DNA from: Tridacna crocea
Taxonomy: Eukaryota > Mollusca > Bivalvia > Cardiida > Cardiidae
NCBI GenBank assembly: GCA_943736015.1
Contig: OX031058.1
Span: 883,001-947,000, forward strand
Direction: 5' to 3'
DNA: 64,000 bases
This document shows, one piece after another, positions 21,953 through 33,959 of this stretch. The notes beneath the pieces were generated by a model. The model was not told where the DNA came from, searched no databases, and saw nothing but the letters and a program-made list of their open reading frames with translations. Numbering within the stretch: position 1 is the stretch's first letter; every line of letters begins with the position of its first letter. A program made the translations under genes and the position numbers.

Positions 21953-22329
21953 TAATATACTTTTGCACATTTTTAACGGACAGAAATTCCTTTGATGTCT
22001 ATCTTGAAATTATTTGTCCATAACTTTTGTAAATTTCCAGAAAGGGGGGGGGGTAATTGTAATCTCCCTTTGTAATGTGAATATGGTGGTTTTAGATTCA
22101 TAAATGATAATTCTAAGAAGGTCAAAAAGGAAAAAGTGGCTCGGTTAAAGTATTACAATAATACTAATTTTTAATAAAAGCAAATTTTGAAGGATAATAA
22201 TTATAGTGGAAAAAGCTGTTTTTCTATTTTACGAGTCATCATGTAGGCATAGCCCACAGACCCTACATACAAAATACATCGTAGCAAATTTAAACAATTC
22301 GGGTTGTCATGAAGACAAAAAAAAAAATA

Positions 22330-22533
22330 TCCTTGATCACACAATTCCGACTTTTAATGCTCCTGCAAAAACAGCTTTTGAAAACATTGTGGAAAAAAAG
22401 GAGAAAATGCTGGTAAACAGCATTTTCTCTTTTGCCCACAAAAGAGTGAAAAAAAAAAATTGTTCATTGAGCACTAGTCATCTGGGATCGTTTTCAGATT
22501 GGCAAGTCCAAAATTTTGTGGTTAGGTAAAAAC
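22330..22533 (-). mobile_element. TTAA-hairpin element A, worn
   Basis: Right TTAA 22534-22537. The right arm is interrupted by an A-rich stretch. Confidence 0.65.
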
Positions 22534-22569
22534 TTAAGGTGCATAAAAGGTAATTCTAGAGACGCTTTT

Positions 22570-22925
22570 TTCTCGGATATGACATGGTACGCTATCTGCG
22601 CATGTCATATTCTTTGAAGATTAGACCTGTCTTATATGGTGCATCACAATCCCTGATATCGGGGAGACTGTAGTATTACGCGCTATAAAGTAGCAATGGA
22701 GAAAACTGCTTTATCAATACGTTTGAGGAAAAATCAAGCACTAGGTTTCTCTAGACTGCTGATCACAGCTAAATGAATCGCACCAGGTAGCGTTTTATTG
22801 AGTATTATTTTAGTTTGAAATTCAAAGTAACGGTTGTCGCGTAGAAAAGTAGTCCGGTTCTGTACCCAGGATGCCCAAATAGATGAGTATTTGTAGAACG
22901 CCATCTAGCGGGAGATAAAGGGACA
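22570..22925 (+). mobile_element. Family E dispersed element
   Basis: From CGCATGTCATATTCTTTGAA to GCCATCTAGCGGGAGATAA, with short internal deletions. Confidence 0.75.
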
Positions 22926-23239
22926 TTATAAAGACAGCAGATGCATCCTTTTCACTGCGCGTGACTCATATCTATATATAGCCTGCAATACGGAAAGAGG
23001 CATTCGGACATTTGCGTAAAGTGTCGGCTCGGATCAGCCTGCGCGGTCAGCGCAGGCTAAGCCGGGACGGCACTTTACGACTTAATTAGATTTTGTCCTA
23101 AAGTGGACTGGTGAAAAACACAATATTACATAACTAGAGGCGCTTGAGCGCCTGTATCGCTCCACAGGGCTGATTTTTCTGTAACGGTGAAGAGAAGTTT
23201 TACACAATTACCATTCATTCCTGCATTTTAGGTCACTAA

Positions 23240-23424
23240 AGAAAAAAAAGCTATGAAAAACATTGTGAGAAAAGAAGGAAATAATAGGAACCTGCATTTT
23301 CTTAGTTTTACACAATAATATCTACCCTTTTTGATAAAAGTTTTACTAATTTGAAGAATTATTATGTTGTCTGCAACATCTTTCAATTATGACCAGTTAT
23401 AAAATTTTTGTCTTCTGGTTATAG
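23240..23424 (-). mobile_element. TTAA-hairpin element A, strongly decayed
   Basis: AACATTGTGAGAAAAG and ATGTTGTCTGCAACATC mark it; the core hairpin is lost. Confidence 0.5.
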
Positions 23425-23688
23425 TTAAACAGGGTCTTGTTACAAACCATTTTGGGTGGGGAAATATCAAAATACAGAAAAAAATATGTATTGTAGCAAT
23501 TGTTTTATTGAAGTTGCAGGATCAGTTTGATTGGATAACAAAATGCCTTATCACAACAGTAAAGCCCTGTCCTCTTTGTACAAGGTCACCAGTAGGTCAA
23601 CAAACCTTTACCAGAACTAATAGAAGTGCAGAGGTTCTCTTGTTTCATATGAAAAGGATTATAGATTATGTAAAGCAACCATCTTTAT

Positions 23689-23902
23689 CTCTTTACCAAA
23701 CGACAAAATTTGGGATGTGACCAAACTGAAAGCATTTGCAGACAACAAATTAAACATTGATGAAATAATGATTTCTCTCTTTGATGAAAACACTGAGAGA
23801 AAAGGAGAAAATGCTGATTACCAGCATTTACTCCTTTTCCAAGAGTGTTTTCCAAAGACTTCTTCTTTAGGGACGTTAAAAGTCAGGAATGTAAGGTAAA
23901 GA
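23689..23902 (+). mobile_element. TTAA-hairpin element A
   Basis: CTCTTTACCAAACGACAAAA start. The core (ATGCTGATTACCAGCAT) has an unmatched change, and the termini lack clean TTAA. Confidence 0.7.
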
Positions 23903-24734
23903 CTTACCACCATAGGAACTAACCTGCAATACAACAATGACATCCAACGAATAGTTTGAGAGAAGAAAATTTTCAAAGATTTTACTTTATACCATACAAG
24001 GAAAATGAGTCTCCCATAAAAGCCATGTTTTTTGACGGATCCTTTTTTTTAAGGAATTCTGTAGACCTCTTTATAAGGAACATTCCTGCAAAATAATAAT
24101 GCTATCCAATTAGCGGTTTGGGAGAAGATTTTTAAAGGTTTTTTACTTTGGTTGCCATGGCAACCAGAATTATTCATGGAACACAATTATTTGAAGGAAT
24201 TTGAAAGAGGACCACCTAAGGAACATTCCTGTGAAATTTGGTAAAAATCCAGTCAATAGTTTTTGAGGAGAAGTTTTTTAAAGAAAAAGTTTACGGACGC
24301 ACGCACGCACGGACGAACGAACGGACGGTCGGACGCACGACGGACACAACGCCATGACAATAGCTCGCTGCATGGCCTTCGGCCAGTGGAGCTAAAAACG
24401 GAAAGTGTCGTTTCGGATCAGCCAATGCGGACTGCGCAGGCTGACCCGACACGACACTTTACGCAAATGTTCGAGTGCCCCTTTTGGTGTGTTGCAAGCC
24501 ATCTTATATTCATTTTAAGATCTATGTTCAGCTGTCACGCCGTCAGAGTTGTGTTTCTAGTGCAATAGAGTTCTAAGATGTATGATAAATCTTTTCCTGT
24601 CTTGATACAAAAAGTAAATTGACTTTTAAAACAAATTTGTCAAGATGTTACGGACATTCTATATACGGATCTACATAGAAATTACCCCCCCCCCCTCCCC
24701 CCAGAATCAGTACAATAGCGAAAACGTGCGCTAA

Positions 24735-25250
24735 AGTCAATCACAATTATCTAATTTGGGCTTTCTGGGTACAGAACCGGACTTATTTTTAAAAACGACA
24801 ACCCATTTCGGGTGATGAAAGTTAGATGTCATTATCTCCCGCTAAATGGCAAAATACTCATCCATCTCATTTGTGCATCTTGGGCGCTGTCTGCGCATGT
24901 CATATTCTTCGAAGATTCGACTGTCTTATATGACGCATAACTAGCCCCGAAAGCGGGCTGACTGTAACATTACGCTCTATAAAGTAGCAATGTTGACAAA
25001 TGCTTTTATCAATACGTTTGAGGGGGAAATGAGACCTGCTTTAGCTCCAGATTTCGCTAAACTGCTGATCATAGCTGATTGAATTGCACGAGGTAGCGTT
25101 TGATTGAGTAAACCTTTATTTTAGTTTGAAATTCAAAGTAACGGTTGTCGCGTAGGAAAGTGGTTCGGTTCTGTACCCAGGATGGCCATATTAGATAGAT
25201 GAGTATTTATAGAATGCCATCTAGCGGGAAATAATGGCATCTTGGGTACA
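24735..25250 (+). mobile_element. Family E copy preceded by an inverted family E fragment
   Basis: 24735-24870 carries GGGTACAGAACCGGAC and the CTCCCGCTAAATGGC block in reverse. 24880-25250 is a near-complete forward copy. The two face each other. Confidence 0.7.
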
Positions 25251-26600
25251 CAGGACCGGACCCCATAGACGATTTATTCAGCCATGATCAGCTATAGCAT
25301 GTAACCTATGCAATGGCCATTTATAAACGCAGCTCCCTAAAGGCTTGGGTAATAGCTTCGGTATAATCCCTACTTTTCCCATGTAAAATTAAAAGATTTG
25401 TGTGAATTTATTTTCCGTTTTAAGTCATTTAAAAGCTGAAAAGGCAGTCTGAAGTGACTTTGATCGGCCAATGTCGAAGAAGCCTTTAGTTGTGTCATGG
25501 GTTTCCGTGTTTCTTTTTTACCGATCAATTTTTCCATGTCTGTTAATTTCCAGGTATTTCCGTATGATTTGACACAAATTCGTTAATGTGGGTAACAAGT
25601 ATCTTAAAAAAAAACAGTCAATTTACACAAGAAAAGAATACGAAGGCTATTTTATTTTTTGCCCATGTTCTCTTATCTGGGGTCTCGCGTGTAATTCGAG
25701 CCCAGCCAGGACCGACTGTTTTTCCAGCTTATAATGATTGCAGAATTCTTTTTCTAAGAAACAGGTGCTAAGTAATTTTCTTCTCAGACATTGTCTTACT
25801 GTTTTCAATCGTTTTTTCTATGACAATTGCACGGTTTCACGAAAAAAGTATTCTTTCTATCGCCATTTCAGTCGAGGACTCGCGGAATTCGATGACTAAA
25901 ACTTTTATCCAATCGAATTCATGGGATTCTTAGCACCTTTCCTATTCATGATGTCATCGAATAACGTTATTGGGACTTTGGAAATCATGAGTATCGGACT
26001 AAAAATGTGTCTTTGGACTGCAAACATATTTTTTGTTTTTCTAAAATTTCACCCCGGTGACCTACTTTTTGATCAGTTGTGACCCAATTTCAAACTAGTC
26101 TGCGATTTGAAAAAGACCTTTTGTCCCTAGTTTAATAAATGTGGCTTCTATAGTGCACACAAGGTTTGGCCCTGTGAACTACTTTTTCGCCCGGCGTGAC
26201 CGCATTTCAAACAAGTCTAGTCAATTTTCATGAGCATCAGGCTAAAGTTGAGGCCTCTAGAGTGAACACTAGGAAACTGTTTATAACCGCACGACCCGCA
26301 AGGAACACAGCACAATCATAAAAGCGCATCTTGAGCACTTTCAAGTGACCTTAAAATAGGCAGTAATTCCTTGTATTTATAACATGTATGTATACTTCTA
26401 TCGCTTGTTTTTATGTTTCAGTTATCTCTGCACCCAAATGAAAAAAAAGTCTTAGCAAATATTCTCTGAAAATCTTGCAGAAAGAAATCTTGCTTAGGCC
26501 TAATACTCCTTTAATGCATCTTACTTTCATTTTCTCCTTTTCATGCATGGTTTTCAGATATCTTTTCTCTTATAATAAAAGTACACAAGTTTGTATGGTA
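25251..26600. other. No gene or known repeat seen
   Basis: 1.35 kb without a convincing exon. Short open frames lack motifs. Candidates for unique intergenic sequence. Confidence 0.45.
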
Positions 26601-26609
26601 CAAAGTTAA

Positions 26610-26815
26610 CCCATTACCACACAATCCTTACTTTTGACGACCCTGGGAAAGAAGCCTTTAGAAAACATTGTGGGAAAAGGAGAAAATGCTGGTAACCAGC
26701 ATTTTCTCCTTTTCCCACAATGTTTTCTATCCTTCACAAAACAATTTCAAATTTTCAGTCAGTTTCAATTTTTTTTTTGTCTGCAAATTCTTTTGATTTA
26801 GACAAACCTAAAATT
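26610..26815 (-). mobile_element. TTAA-hairpin element A, right end lost
   Basis: TTAA 26606-26609; the core is intact. Sequence diverges after CAAACCTAAAATTC. Confidence 0.78.
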
Positions 26816-26869
26816 CATAAAGGTCAGCTGGGAAAAATGGGAAAGCTTGTTTCAAAAATAATAACCAAA

Positions 26870-27135
26870 GCCCGGTAGCTCTGTCGGTAGCGTACAGGAC
26901 TTGAGATCAGGGGGTCGTTAGTTCGATCCCCGGCTCGGCCAATTTCTTTCCGAGGATTGATGTTAGTCATTGCGACAGGATTCATTCCTCTCTCACCGCT
27001 GACGATGGTTTCGACAATGGTTATGTGGGAAAGCAGCCAGTGGTTACAAAAACTTCAGGAACACAAAGATAAGTGAACTGGCCGTCATGATATAATTCAA
27101 ATAATGTTGAAAACGGCGTTGAACAACATGCTATC
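26870..27135 (+). mobile_element. tRNA-derived SINE, well preserved
   Basis: Head GCCCGGTAGCTCTGTCGGTA with box B GTTCGATCCCCGG. The body has GCGACAGGATTCATTCCTCT and GGGAAAGCAGCCAGTGG, and the tail AATGTTGAAAACGGCGTTGA. Confidence 0.85.
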
Positions 27136-27640
27136 AAAAAATAAGTTACCTGTTATGAGCTATATCTTTGCTACAGTGCTGTTTTTTTTTATAAATAGCC
27201 TGTTGTCTCGAGTTTTTTGCACGGTCAATCCTAATATTCATCACATAGTAAGTATATAAAGCTACGCAGTTTGCTGGTACAAAACTGTTATTGAACAACT
27301 GGATTCTCGGTTTTATATTTTCATTGTTCAGGGGAGAAAACCAGTACAATGTTAAAGTTAAAAATATTATAGAGTGACCTCCCTTATTGTATTAGGGATA
27401 CTACACATTATTTCAGAGGAACGGTATTCTTATTCAAAAACACTCAAAAGAAAGTATTTATATAATTCTGTATTCCTGAATTGTACCTATTTGAATACTT
27501 TTGAAAGTATACAGTGTGGAGAGTTGGAAGTAAGTTTTGCATGGCAACCAGATTTTTAAAAATCAACTTCTTTGAAGTCGTTTTGAAAGGGGTCATGGCA
27601 GGATCATTTCTATTAAGTTTTTCTTTGTAATTAGTATTAA
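27136..27640. other. No gene or known repeat seen
   Basis: AT-rich, with small open frames only. Confidence 0.4.
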
Positions 27641-27780
27641 TCTGTTACCACAAAACGACAACTTTTAATGACCCTGAGGAAGAGGCCTTTTGAAAACTGT
27701 GAAAAAAGGAGAAAATGCTGGTAACCAGCATTTTCTCCTTTTTTCACAAAGTTTTCTACTCTATCACTATGAAATTATCA
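27641..27780 (-). mobile_element. TTAA-hairpin element A, truncated, paired arm changes
   Basis: Core 27695-27755: GTGAAAAAAGGAG is matched by CTCCTTTTTTCAC. Both G-to-A changes of the left arm are mirrored on the right. The right terminus is lost. Confidence 0.75.
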
Positions 27781-27789
27781 TCAATATAC

Positions 27790-27990
27790 AATATTTTACT
27801 CTTTTAAATCAATACCATCTGCGTACACCAAATTCAATATAATAGTTACAAATGAGCTCTAACTTTCTGATGGATAAAAAATCATTGTGCAAAATGGAGA
27901 AAATGTTAGTTACCAACTATCTCTTTTTCCCGCCATCTTTTCAATAGCCTTTTAAAGGTTCGTGAAAACCTGGGATTGTTTGGTAAAGGG
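27790..27990 (+). mobile_element. TTAA-hairpin element A, worn
   Basis: Right end GGTAAAGGG then TTAA 27991-27994. The core is degraded. Confidence 0.65.
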
Positions 27991-28522
27991 TTAAAACACA
28001 CAGATGCAAACATGTACACTGGACACCAAGTCAATGACCAAAATGAGGCTAAAAGTAACAAAACTTTTTCATACAAACATTCTTTATTTTAATTTTTTTT
28101 TCAATTAAATCAAAACAGTTCTTCTATTGTCACAAGGAAACAATGTCTCTTTGTAAGTGTGCTTTATCTTTTTCTTGCTCTTGTTGTCCCAATTCCTTGT
28201 TCACCACACAAAGAGTAAGTATTTTTTTTTTTCAGTTTTTGTGTTGCATTTTTCAAATTCTCATTCACTGCTGCTCACAACACAAACCAAAATGTTTTTT
28301 TTTTTTTCCAAAAGTATTTTTTCCCCCTTCCATTTAGTATATGTAATGAAAGTGCACACAGATGTAGTATACTGTAATCAAGTCCAAGCTGTTCTTAATC
28401 GTCTTGGGCTGCCCCTCGCATTATTGGCACCATTTTAATTGTGAATACCATTGGAGCAGAAAAAATCGCAGCCATCACAGAGAAAATAGCAATCTTTACC
28501 TGAAAAAGATACAATACCTTAA

Positions 28523-28744
28523 CCCATTACCACACAATCCCTACTTTTGATGCCCCTTAAGAAAGAAGCCTTTAGAAAACATTGTGGGAAAAGGAGAAAA
28601 TGCTGGTAACCAGCATTTTCTCCTTTACCCACTATGTTTTCTACCCTTTGTAATACAGGTTTCAAATTTTAAGTCACTTTTATTTTGTCGTCTGCAAATG
28701 CATTCGACTTGGACAAGCCTAAAATATTGTTGTCTGGTAATGTG
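28523..28744 (-). mobile_element. TTAA-hairpin element A
   Basis: TTAA 28519-28522; the right flank is mutated to TGAA. Confidence 0.82.
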
Positions 28745-28817
28745 TGAAAGGACCTTATACCAAACAATCCCTGGTTTTTACTACCCTGAGACAAAAGCCT
28801 TTTGAAAACATTGTGTG

Positions 28818-31614
28818 CAGGGTTTCCACAACTTTCTGCTTGCAAAATTCCAGACTTTTTCTAGACTTTTTCCAGGATTTTTTTCAAAATTCAAGGTTTT
28901 TTGCAATAGAAAAACTGGAAATGCAAAACCTTTTGAAAGCTACTTTCTTTCATACATTCCTTGTTTTAATGAAAAATGAAGATTTAAAGAACATTCTAAC
29001 TCTATTTCATTTCTTTACTTGGCCAGTTACAAAACTTCAAATGACCGAATATAGATTCAGATCAGCCTATCCATACAGGCAGTTTAATAAGGATCCATGC
29101 TGTTCTCTTACAGTTCCTAAGTTCCTACAAGTAATGAAGAATTTGAAGGCAAATAGTATAGATCCTTATAAGACTACATAACCAGGCAAATTGGGAATAA
29201 TAGGACCATGATGATCCTATATCATTCACCCGAGTACTAAGCAGTAAAGGTCTACAGTGAAGATAAATACCAAATATGGAAGTTCAAGGCCAAATAATTC
29301 TGATAGGGTATGTAACTGTGCAAAAAGCATTTTCTTCTTTTCCAAAATTGCTTTCACAACCCTTCTTCTTCAGGGTCATTGAAAGTCAGGATTGTATTGT
29401 AAGGGACTGAATTAACTTTAAGAGGCATTTCCTGGTCAAAATGGTGGTCGAAAGACAGATTAAAAAACATCATTCGCTCATTGTTAAGACACAAATGAGA
29501 CTTGTCTCAATAACTTTTTATCAAATTTCAAAGGATGTTGACTGAGACAGTAATCAAGCCAAACTGGGAACCCTAGACTAACAGCTCACAACATTACTGA
29601 CTAATTTATTGGAGCTCGATAAGTCCAGTATGTGAAAGGTAACCCTTTTGTCCATGACCTATCTTACAGAAGAAAATTGTATCACAAGGCTATCCTAAGG
29701 ATGACATGTATGAATTTTCATAAGTGCCAAGGACTTTAGAAGATAACCGTCAACGCGGATGGATGGGCCAACTGACTGTAATTGGTCCAGAATGAAATTA
29801 TACATTTATTCCCCAATTTGGATAACATGTCGTTTCATGAAATAAAATCAAATAACTATTGTCTGTGGCTTAACAAGATGAACATTAATTACATTTTGTC
29901 CTGTAATGAAAGCGACATTGGTCCACAGTGAAAATATACACCAAGCCCCCTTTTTCCATGATGTGACATTTAATGAAAAAAGGTAAAATATTGTTATTGG
30001 CAGACCATCATAAGGAATGTACATAAATTCCATCCTGTTTCAGAGCAGAAGAATTTTAAAATTTTCCTATTTGTTCCCATGTTCAAACTTGTGACCACCA
30101 GGGCAGGGCCAGTTTGAACCCCAGGGGCATCATATGAACAAACTTGGTAAAGGCCCTCTAGAATATAGTACATACAAAGTATGAAAGTTTTAGGGAGGGG
30201 GGGTAGTTTGAACCCCGGGGGAATCATATGAGCAATCTTGGTAGAGGTCCAATAGCAGATGCTGCATACCAAATATCAAAGCTCTATCCCTTCTTGTTTT
30301 AATGAAAAAGATTTTTCAAAGTTTTCTTTTATCATTCCCATGTTCAAACTTGTTGCCCCCCGAGGTGGGGTCAGTTTTGACCCCAGGAGCATTATATGGA
30401 CAATTTTTGTAGAAGTATATTAGGAGATGCTACATACCAATTATCAAAGCTCTATGCTTTCTAGTTTCAGAGAAGAAGATTTTCAAAGATTTTGCTCTTT
30501 TTTTCTTTGGTTGCCATGGCAACTAGAGTTATGGGTGGAATTTAATATCTTGAACAACTTTGGTAGAGATTTAAATAAGGAACATCCCTGCCAAGTTTCA
30601 TCAAGATTGACCCAGTGGTTTAGGAGAAGATGTTAAGAAATTGTGGATGATGCACGACAGACATGGGGCGATCACAAAAGCTCACCTTGAGCATTTTGTG
30701 CTCAGGTGAGCTAAAAATGTGTTGTTTTTTTCTAACATTGGGAATTATTTTCTTTATGATTTGAGACACAGAATCAAGTCCTTGCATATCATTTACTATC
30801 ATAATGCACAACAGTTTTGCTCTTTTCCCTCTTCAGTCATTGAAACTAAAGCCTAATCCAAAAGTACCATGTTTACTTTCACTTTAAGTGTTCAGTTTTC
30901 ATGACCTGAAATACATGAATAAATAAACTGGTCTTTTCAAAGGGCAATATCCCTGCTTTTAATGTTTCTGAAAATACGAATAATCGTAACTTTGTTAGCT
31001 TTACTACTTGAAGTGTTTTGATCCATGATTGCAGACAAGCGCTTACTTTCAGTTTCTTCTGACTCGACAACCTCATCCCGACGAGAATCATAACTTAGCT
31101 TCATAAAGATAAAGTCTGTTAACCTTTCAGACCCCTATGGATTTAAATTTTCAGTAATATTTACTGTTGTAGCTCATTTTCACGTTAATTCACTTCAGCT
31201 CGTCCCCGGGAAAATACAAAGCGCAGCTGCATTGTATTTTAGGATAAGTACCGAGTTCTCCGAAATTAATACACTGGATCCCGGTTTATTTAAATATTAC
31301 AATAACTATTCCGGGACCAGTGAATCTAAAAAAAGACCGTAATGTATTTGGGAAATTCACCCTCTTCGACCAATGACGGTCTAGGATATATATTGCAGAA
31401 AATATATTGGACCTTTATCCGAAAAATGGAGGACGCAGACCGCAGATTATTATCGTCCTAAATTTTTGTTTCATAACCAAAACGTTTCGTACTTTTCCCG
31501 GGTTTTTCCCGATTTTTCATAGATATAACAAAAATCAAGACTTTTTCAAGACCGGGAACGGGTTTTACGAAATTCCCGACTTTTTCCCGTTTTCCCGACT
31601 GCGTGGGAACCCTG
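28818..31614. mobile_element. 2.8-kb CAGGG-ended TIR element, non-autonomous
   Basis: Termini CAGGGTTTCCAC and (inverted) CAGGGTTCCCAC, flanked by the 6-bp direct repeat TGTGTG at 28812-28817 and 31615-31620. The ends resemble hAT elements, but hAT duplications are normally 8 bp. No transposase frame survives. The interior (about 29425-30717) is largely a mollusc dispersed repeat with CCCCAGGGGCATCATATGA blocks. Confidence 0.78.
29425..30717 (+). repeat. Mollusc dispersed repeat inside the 2.8-kb element
   Basis: Repeated blocks: CATACCAAATATCAAAGCTC, TGTTCAAACTTGT and ACCCCAGG, in at least three rounds, ending GCTCAGGTGAGCTAAAA. The 3' part matches 24150-24394. Confidence 0.65.
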
Positions 31615-31798
31615 TGTGTGAAAAGGAGACAATGCTGGTAACCAGCATTTTCTCCTTTTCCCACAATGTTTTCTACCCTGCTGGAAAAAAATTTCAATAT
31701 TTTAGTTACATTTATTTTGTTGTCTGCTAGTGCTTTCAATTTGGACCAGTCTAAATTTTTGTGGTTTTGTAGAAACAATGCATACACAAATAAAGATG

Positions 31799-32095
31799 AA
31801 CCCTTTACCATATAGTCCTGAGTTTAAATAAGTTAGAACCCGCACAAAGAAGCCTTTAGAAAATATTTTGAGAAATGAGGCAAATGCTGGTAATCATCAG
31901 TTTCTCCTTTTCCCAAAATATTTTCTATCTCCATTAAACACAAATTCAATTATATAACCCTTTACAATCCAATGATGAAAACAAGCTTTTGAAAACATGA
32001 TTGAAATAGAAAAAAATGCTAGAAATCAGCACCATCTACTTTTCCCATAATGTCTTCTACCCTATTAAACACAAACTCCATTTTCAAAGTCATAT
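31799..32095 (-). mobile_element. Two decayed TTAA-hairpin halves
   Basis: AACCCTTTACCATATAGTCC and a second CCCTTTACAATCC start near 31957. Both have lost the right arm. Confidence 0.55.
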
Positions 32096-32341
32096 ATAAA
32101 GTTACATGCATATTTTTCAAGCCAGCATGCCTACCAATGGTGGAGAACTGAGTGCCAGTACAAACTGTTCAATTCTATTCAATTACTTAACGGTACATTG
32201 AGACCGTAATCCCATTTTTTGTCCAAAAACGGACCTTCTGCCTGAGTGATAGTGCACATAGTCATCAATAAATGATGACTTAAAGGGGGGGTGTGTTTTA
32301 CAGGAGACCACTTCTTTATACATGGCTTCATCCCAGTTTAA

Positions 32342-32562
32342 CCCATTACCACACAATCCCAACTTTTGACGCCCCTGAGAAAGAAGCCTTTTGAAAACAT
32401 TGTGGGAAAAGGAGAAAATGCTGGTAACCAGCGTTTTCTCCTTTTCCAACAATGTTTTATACCCTTCACAAAACAAATTTCAAATTTTCGGTCACTTTTA
32501 TTTTGTCGTCTGCAAATGCTTTCAATTTGGGCAAGCTTAAAATACTGTCATTTGGTAATGAG
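32342..32562 (-). mobile_element. TTAA-hairpin element A
   Basis: TTAA at 32338-32341 and 32563-32566. Full-length. Confidence 0.87.
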
Positions 32563-32587
32563 TTAAATAAAAATACCTAACAACTGT

Positions 32588-32705
32588 GTTAGGGGGAATT
32601 CTCTTTAGCTCTTCGGAAAGTGTTGGCCTTTCATCCCAGCGTTCTAGGTTTGAATCCTGCCAAGCCCAGTCCCTGTATTTCTGCTATAGTTTTGTTTCTT
32701 TGTTG
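32588..32705 (+). mobile_element. tRNA-derived SINE head
   Basis: Box A-like TTTAGCTCTTCGGAAAG and box B GGTTTGAATCCTG with tRNA spacing. Confidence 0.6.
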
Positions 32706-32718
32706 TGGACAATATTCC

Positions 32719-33669
32719 AGAGGGAACAAGACAGTTCCCCCGACAAGACAGTTCCCAGACACAAGTTTTGGAGATAGTTCTCCGACAGATTTGGAGACAG
32801 TTCCCCGACACTTTTGAAGACAGTTCCCCCGACACTTTTGTTTCATGGAAAATGGCCTTTTATAGTATAGAATTAACAAAATTATAATTGATAATCACGA
32901 GAAATTGAAATAATCATGGATAATTGATGTTGTGATCGAATTGATGTACCTTGTGAAGAAGATTGCTTTATATAAAATGACGCGTACTTATTGTCTCATG
33001 GATGAATTCACAATGAACCACAACTGTATTGAACGTAAAACAATTTTAAGGGGACTTTAAGCCAGCATCAAATTTGATAAAACAATAGAGAGTATTTTGT
33101 GTTGATTCTATAAAGTCTTTCAATAATTTGTAGTTTAGTTATGTGCTTCCCCTGTTTTACATGTATAATAATAGGCCTACAGTAGAGAGGGTGAGGTGGT
33201 GGTGGTGGGGTGTGTGTTTTACTGAGTGAAATACCTTTTCTGTTTATCTTGTACACTCGAACAATTTTACATACATGTATATTATAGTTCTCTCTTTCTA
33301 TATATACAGCATTTGGGTGAATGTTCATGTATTTTGATAACGTCTTGATATTTTGTGATGATAGGCTGTCAAATTGTTCCATCAAACTAAGTTATAGACG
33401 TTACCACGATGATCAAATATTCTCGCCAATCACATGTACAAAGTCACCAGTGAAAGACTTCAATTAGTCACAAAAGATCATTTATCCATAAAATCCTTTA
33501 TAAAAAATTTCTTTTTATCTACCATATATATGTTGTTTGACATCGAACAAAAGTGTCGGGGAACTGTCTTCAAAAGTGTCGGGGAACTGTCTCAAAATCT
33601 GTAAGGGATCTGTCTCTAAAACTTGTGTCAGGGAACTGTCTTGTCGGGGAACTGTCTTGAAACCGTTCC
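32719..33669. mobile_element. Foldback element with long subrepeated arms
   Basis: Arms 32719-32849 and 33541-33669 are complementary over about 115-130 bp. Each is made of short units such as CAGTTCCCCGACACTTTTG. The 690-bp centre shows no gene. Confidence 0.85.
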
Positions 33670-33959
33670 AAAGACCGGGGCTTGTCTGGGATTGGCAATT
33701 GAGCCATTAACCCTTTACCAAACAATCCTCTTTCACAAATCCTTCTCTTTTCACTTGGAATCCTGTCAATGTTGTTCAATTTTACAAAGTATCTTTATTT
33801 TCAGCAACAGTAAAAAGTGATTCAGAACTCTTCACAACATGTCCTCTTAATTTGATTGTTGGATGTATTTAACAAAATTCTTCTGTAATCTTTTCATTGA
33901 CTTACGAATATATCCGAACTGTAACAATTTGGCAAAAGAAGTGAAAGGCACCATCTGGT

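Larger units (their letters stand above)
23132..24394 (+). mobile_element. Mollusc-type dispersed repeat inserted in family D
   Basis: Begins CTAGAGGCGCTTGAGCGCCT and ends GGCCAGTGGAGCT. Internal blocks (TTTGGTTGCCATGGCAACCA, AGGAACATTCCTGTGAAATT, ACGGACGCACGCACG) recur near 30510-30700. It has no open frame and itself carries two TTAA-hairpin elements. Confidence 0.75.
22977..24503. mobile_element. Family D element split by a 1.26-kb insertion
   Basis: The left half ends at ATATTACATAA (about 23131). The right half resumes at AAAAACGGAAAGTGTCG (about 24395) and reaches the GTGTGTTGCAAGCC end. The two halves together make one normal family D copy. Confidence 0.82.
28752..31771 (-). mobile_element. 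TTAA-hairpin element A split by a 2.8-kb TIR element
   Basis: 28752-28817 is the left arm up to AAAACATTGTGTG. 31615 onwards continues TGTGTGAAAAGGAG and finishes the hairpin and right arm. Confidence 0.85.

Noticed and set aside
26870..26942. tRNA gene
   Set aside because: A and B boxes are present, but the sequence continues into a SINE body and the anticodon arm does not fold well.
28143..28438. Hydrophobic open frames (membrane protein)
   Set aside because: Produced by a T-rich, low-complexity stretch; no splice context or motif.
28818..31614. Autonomous hAT transposon
   Set aside because: No long open frame and no transposase motif on either strand; only the ends support a transposon.
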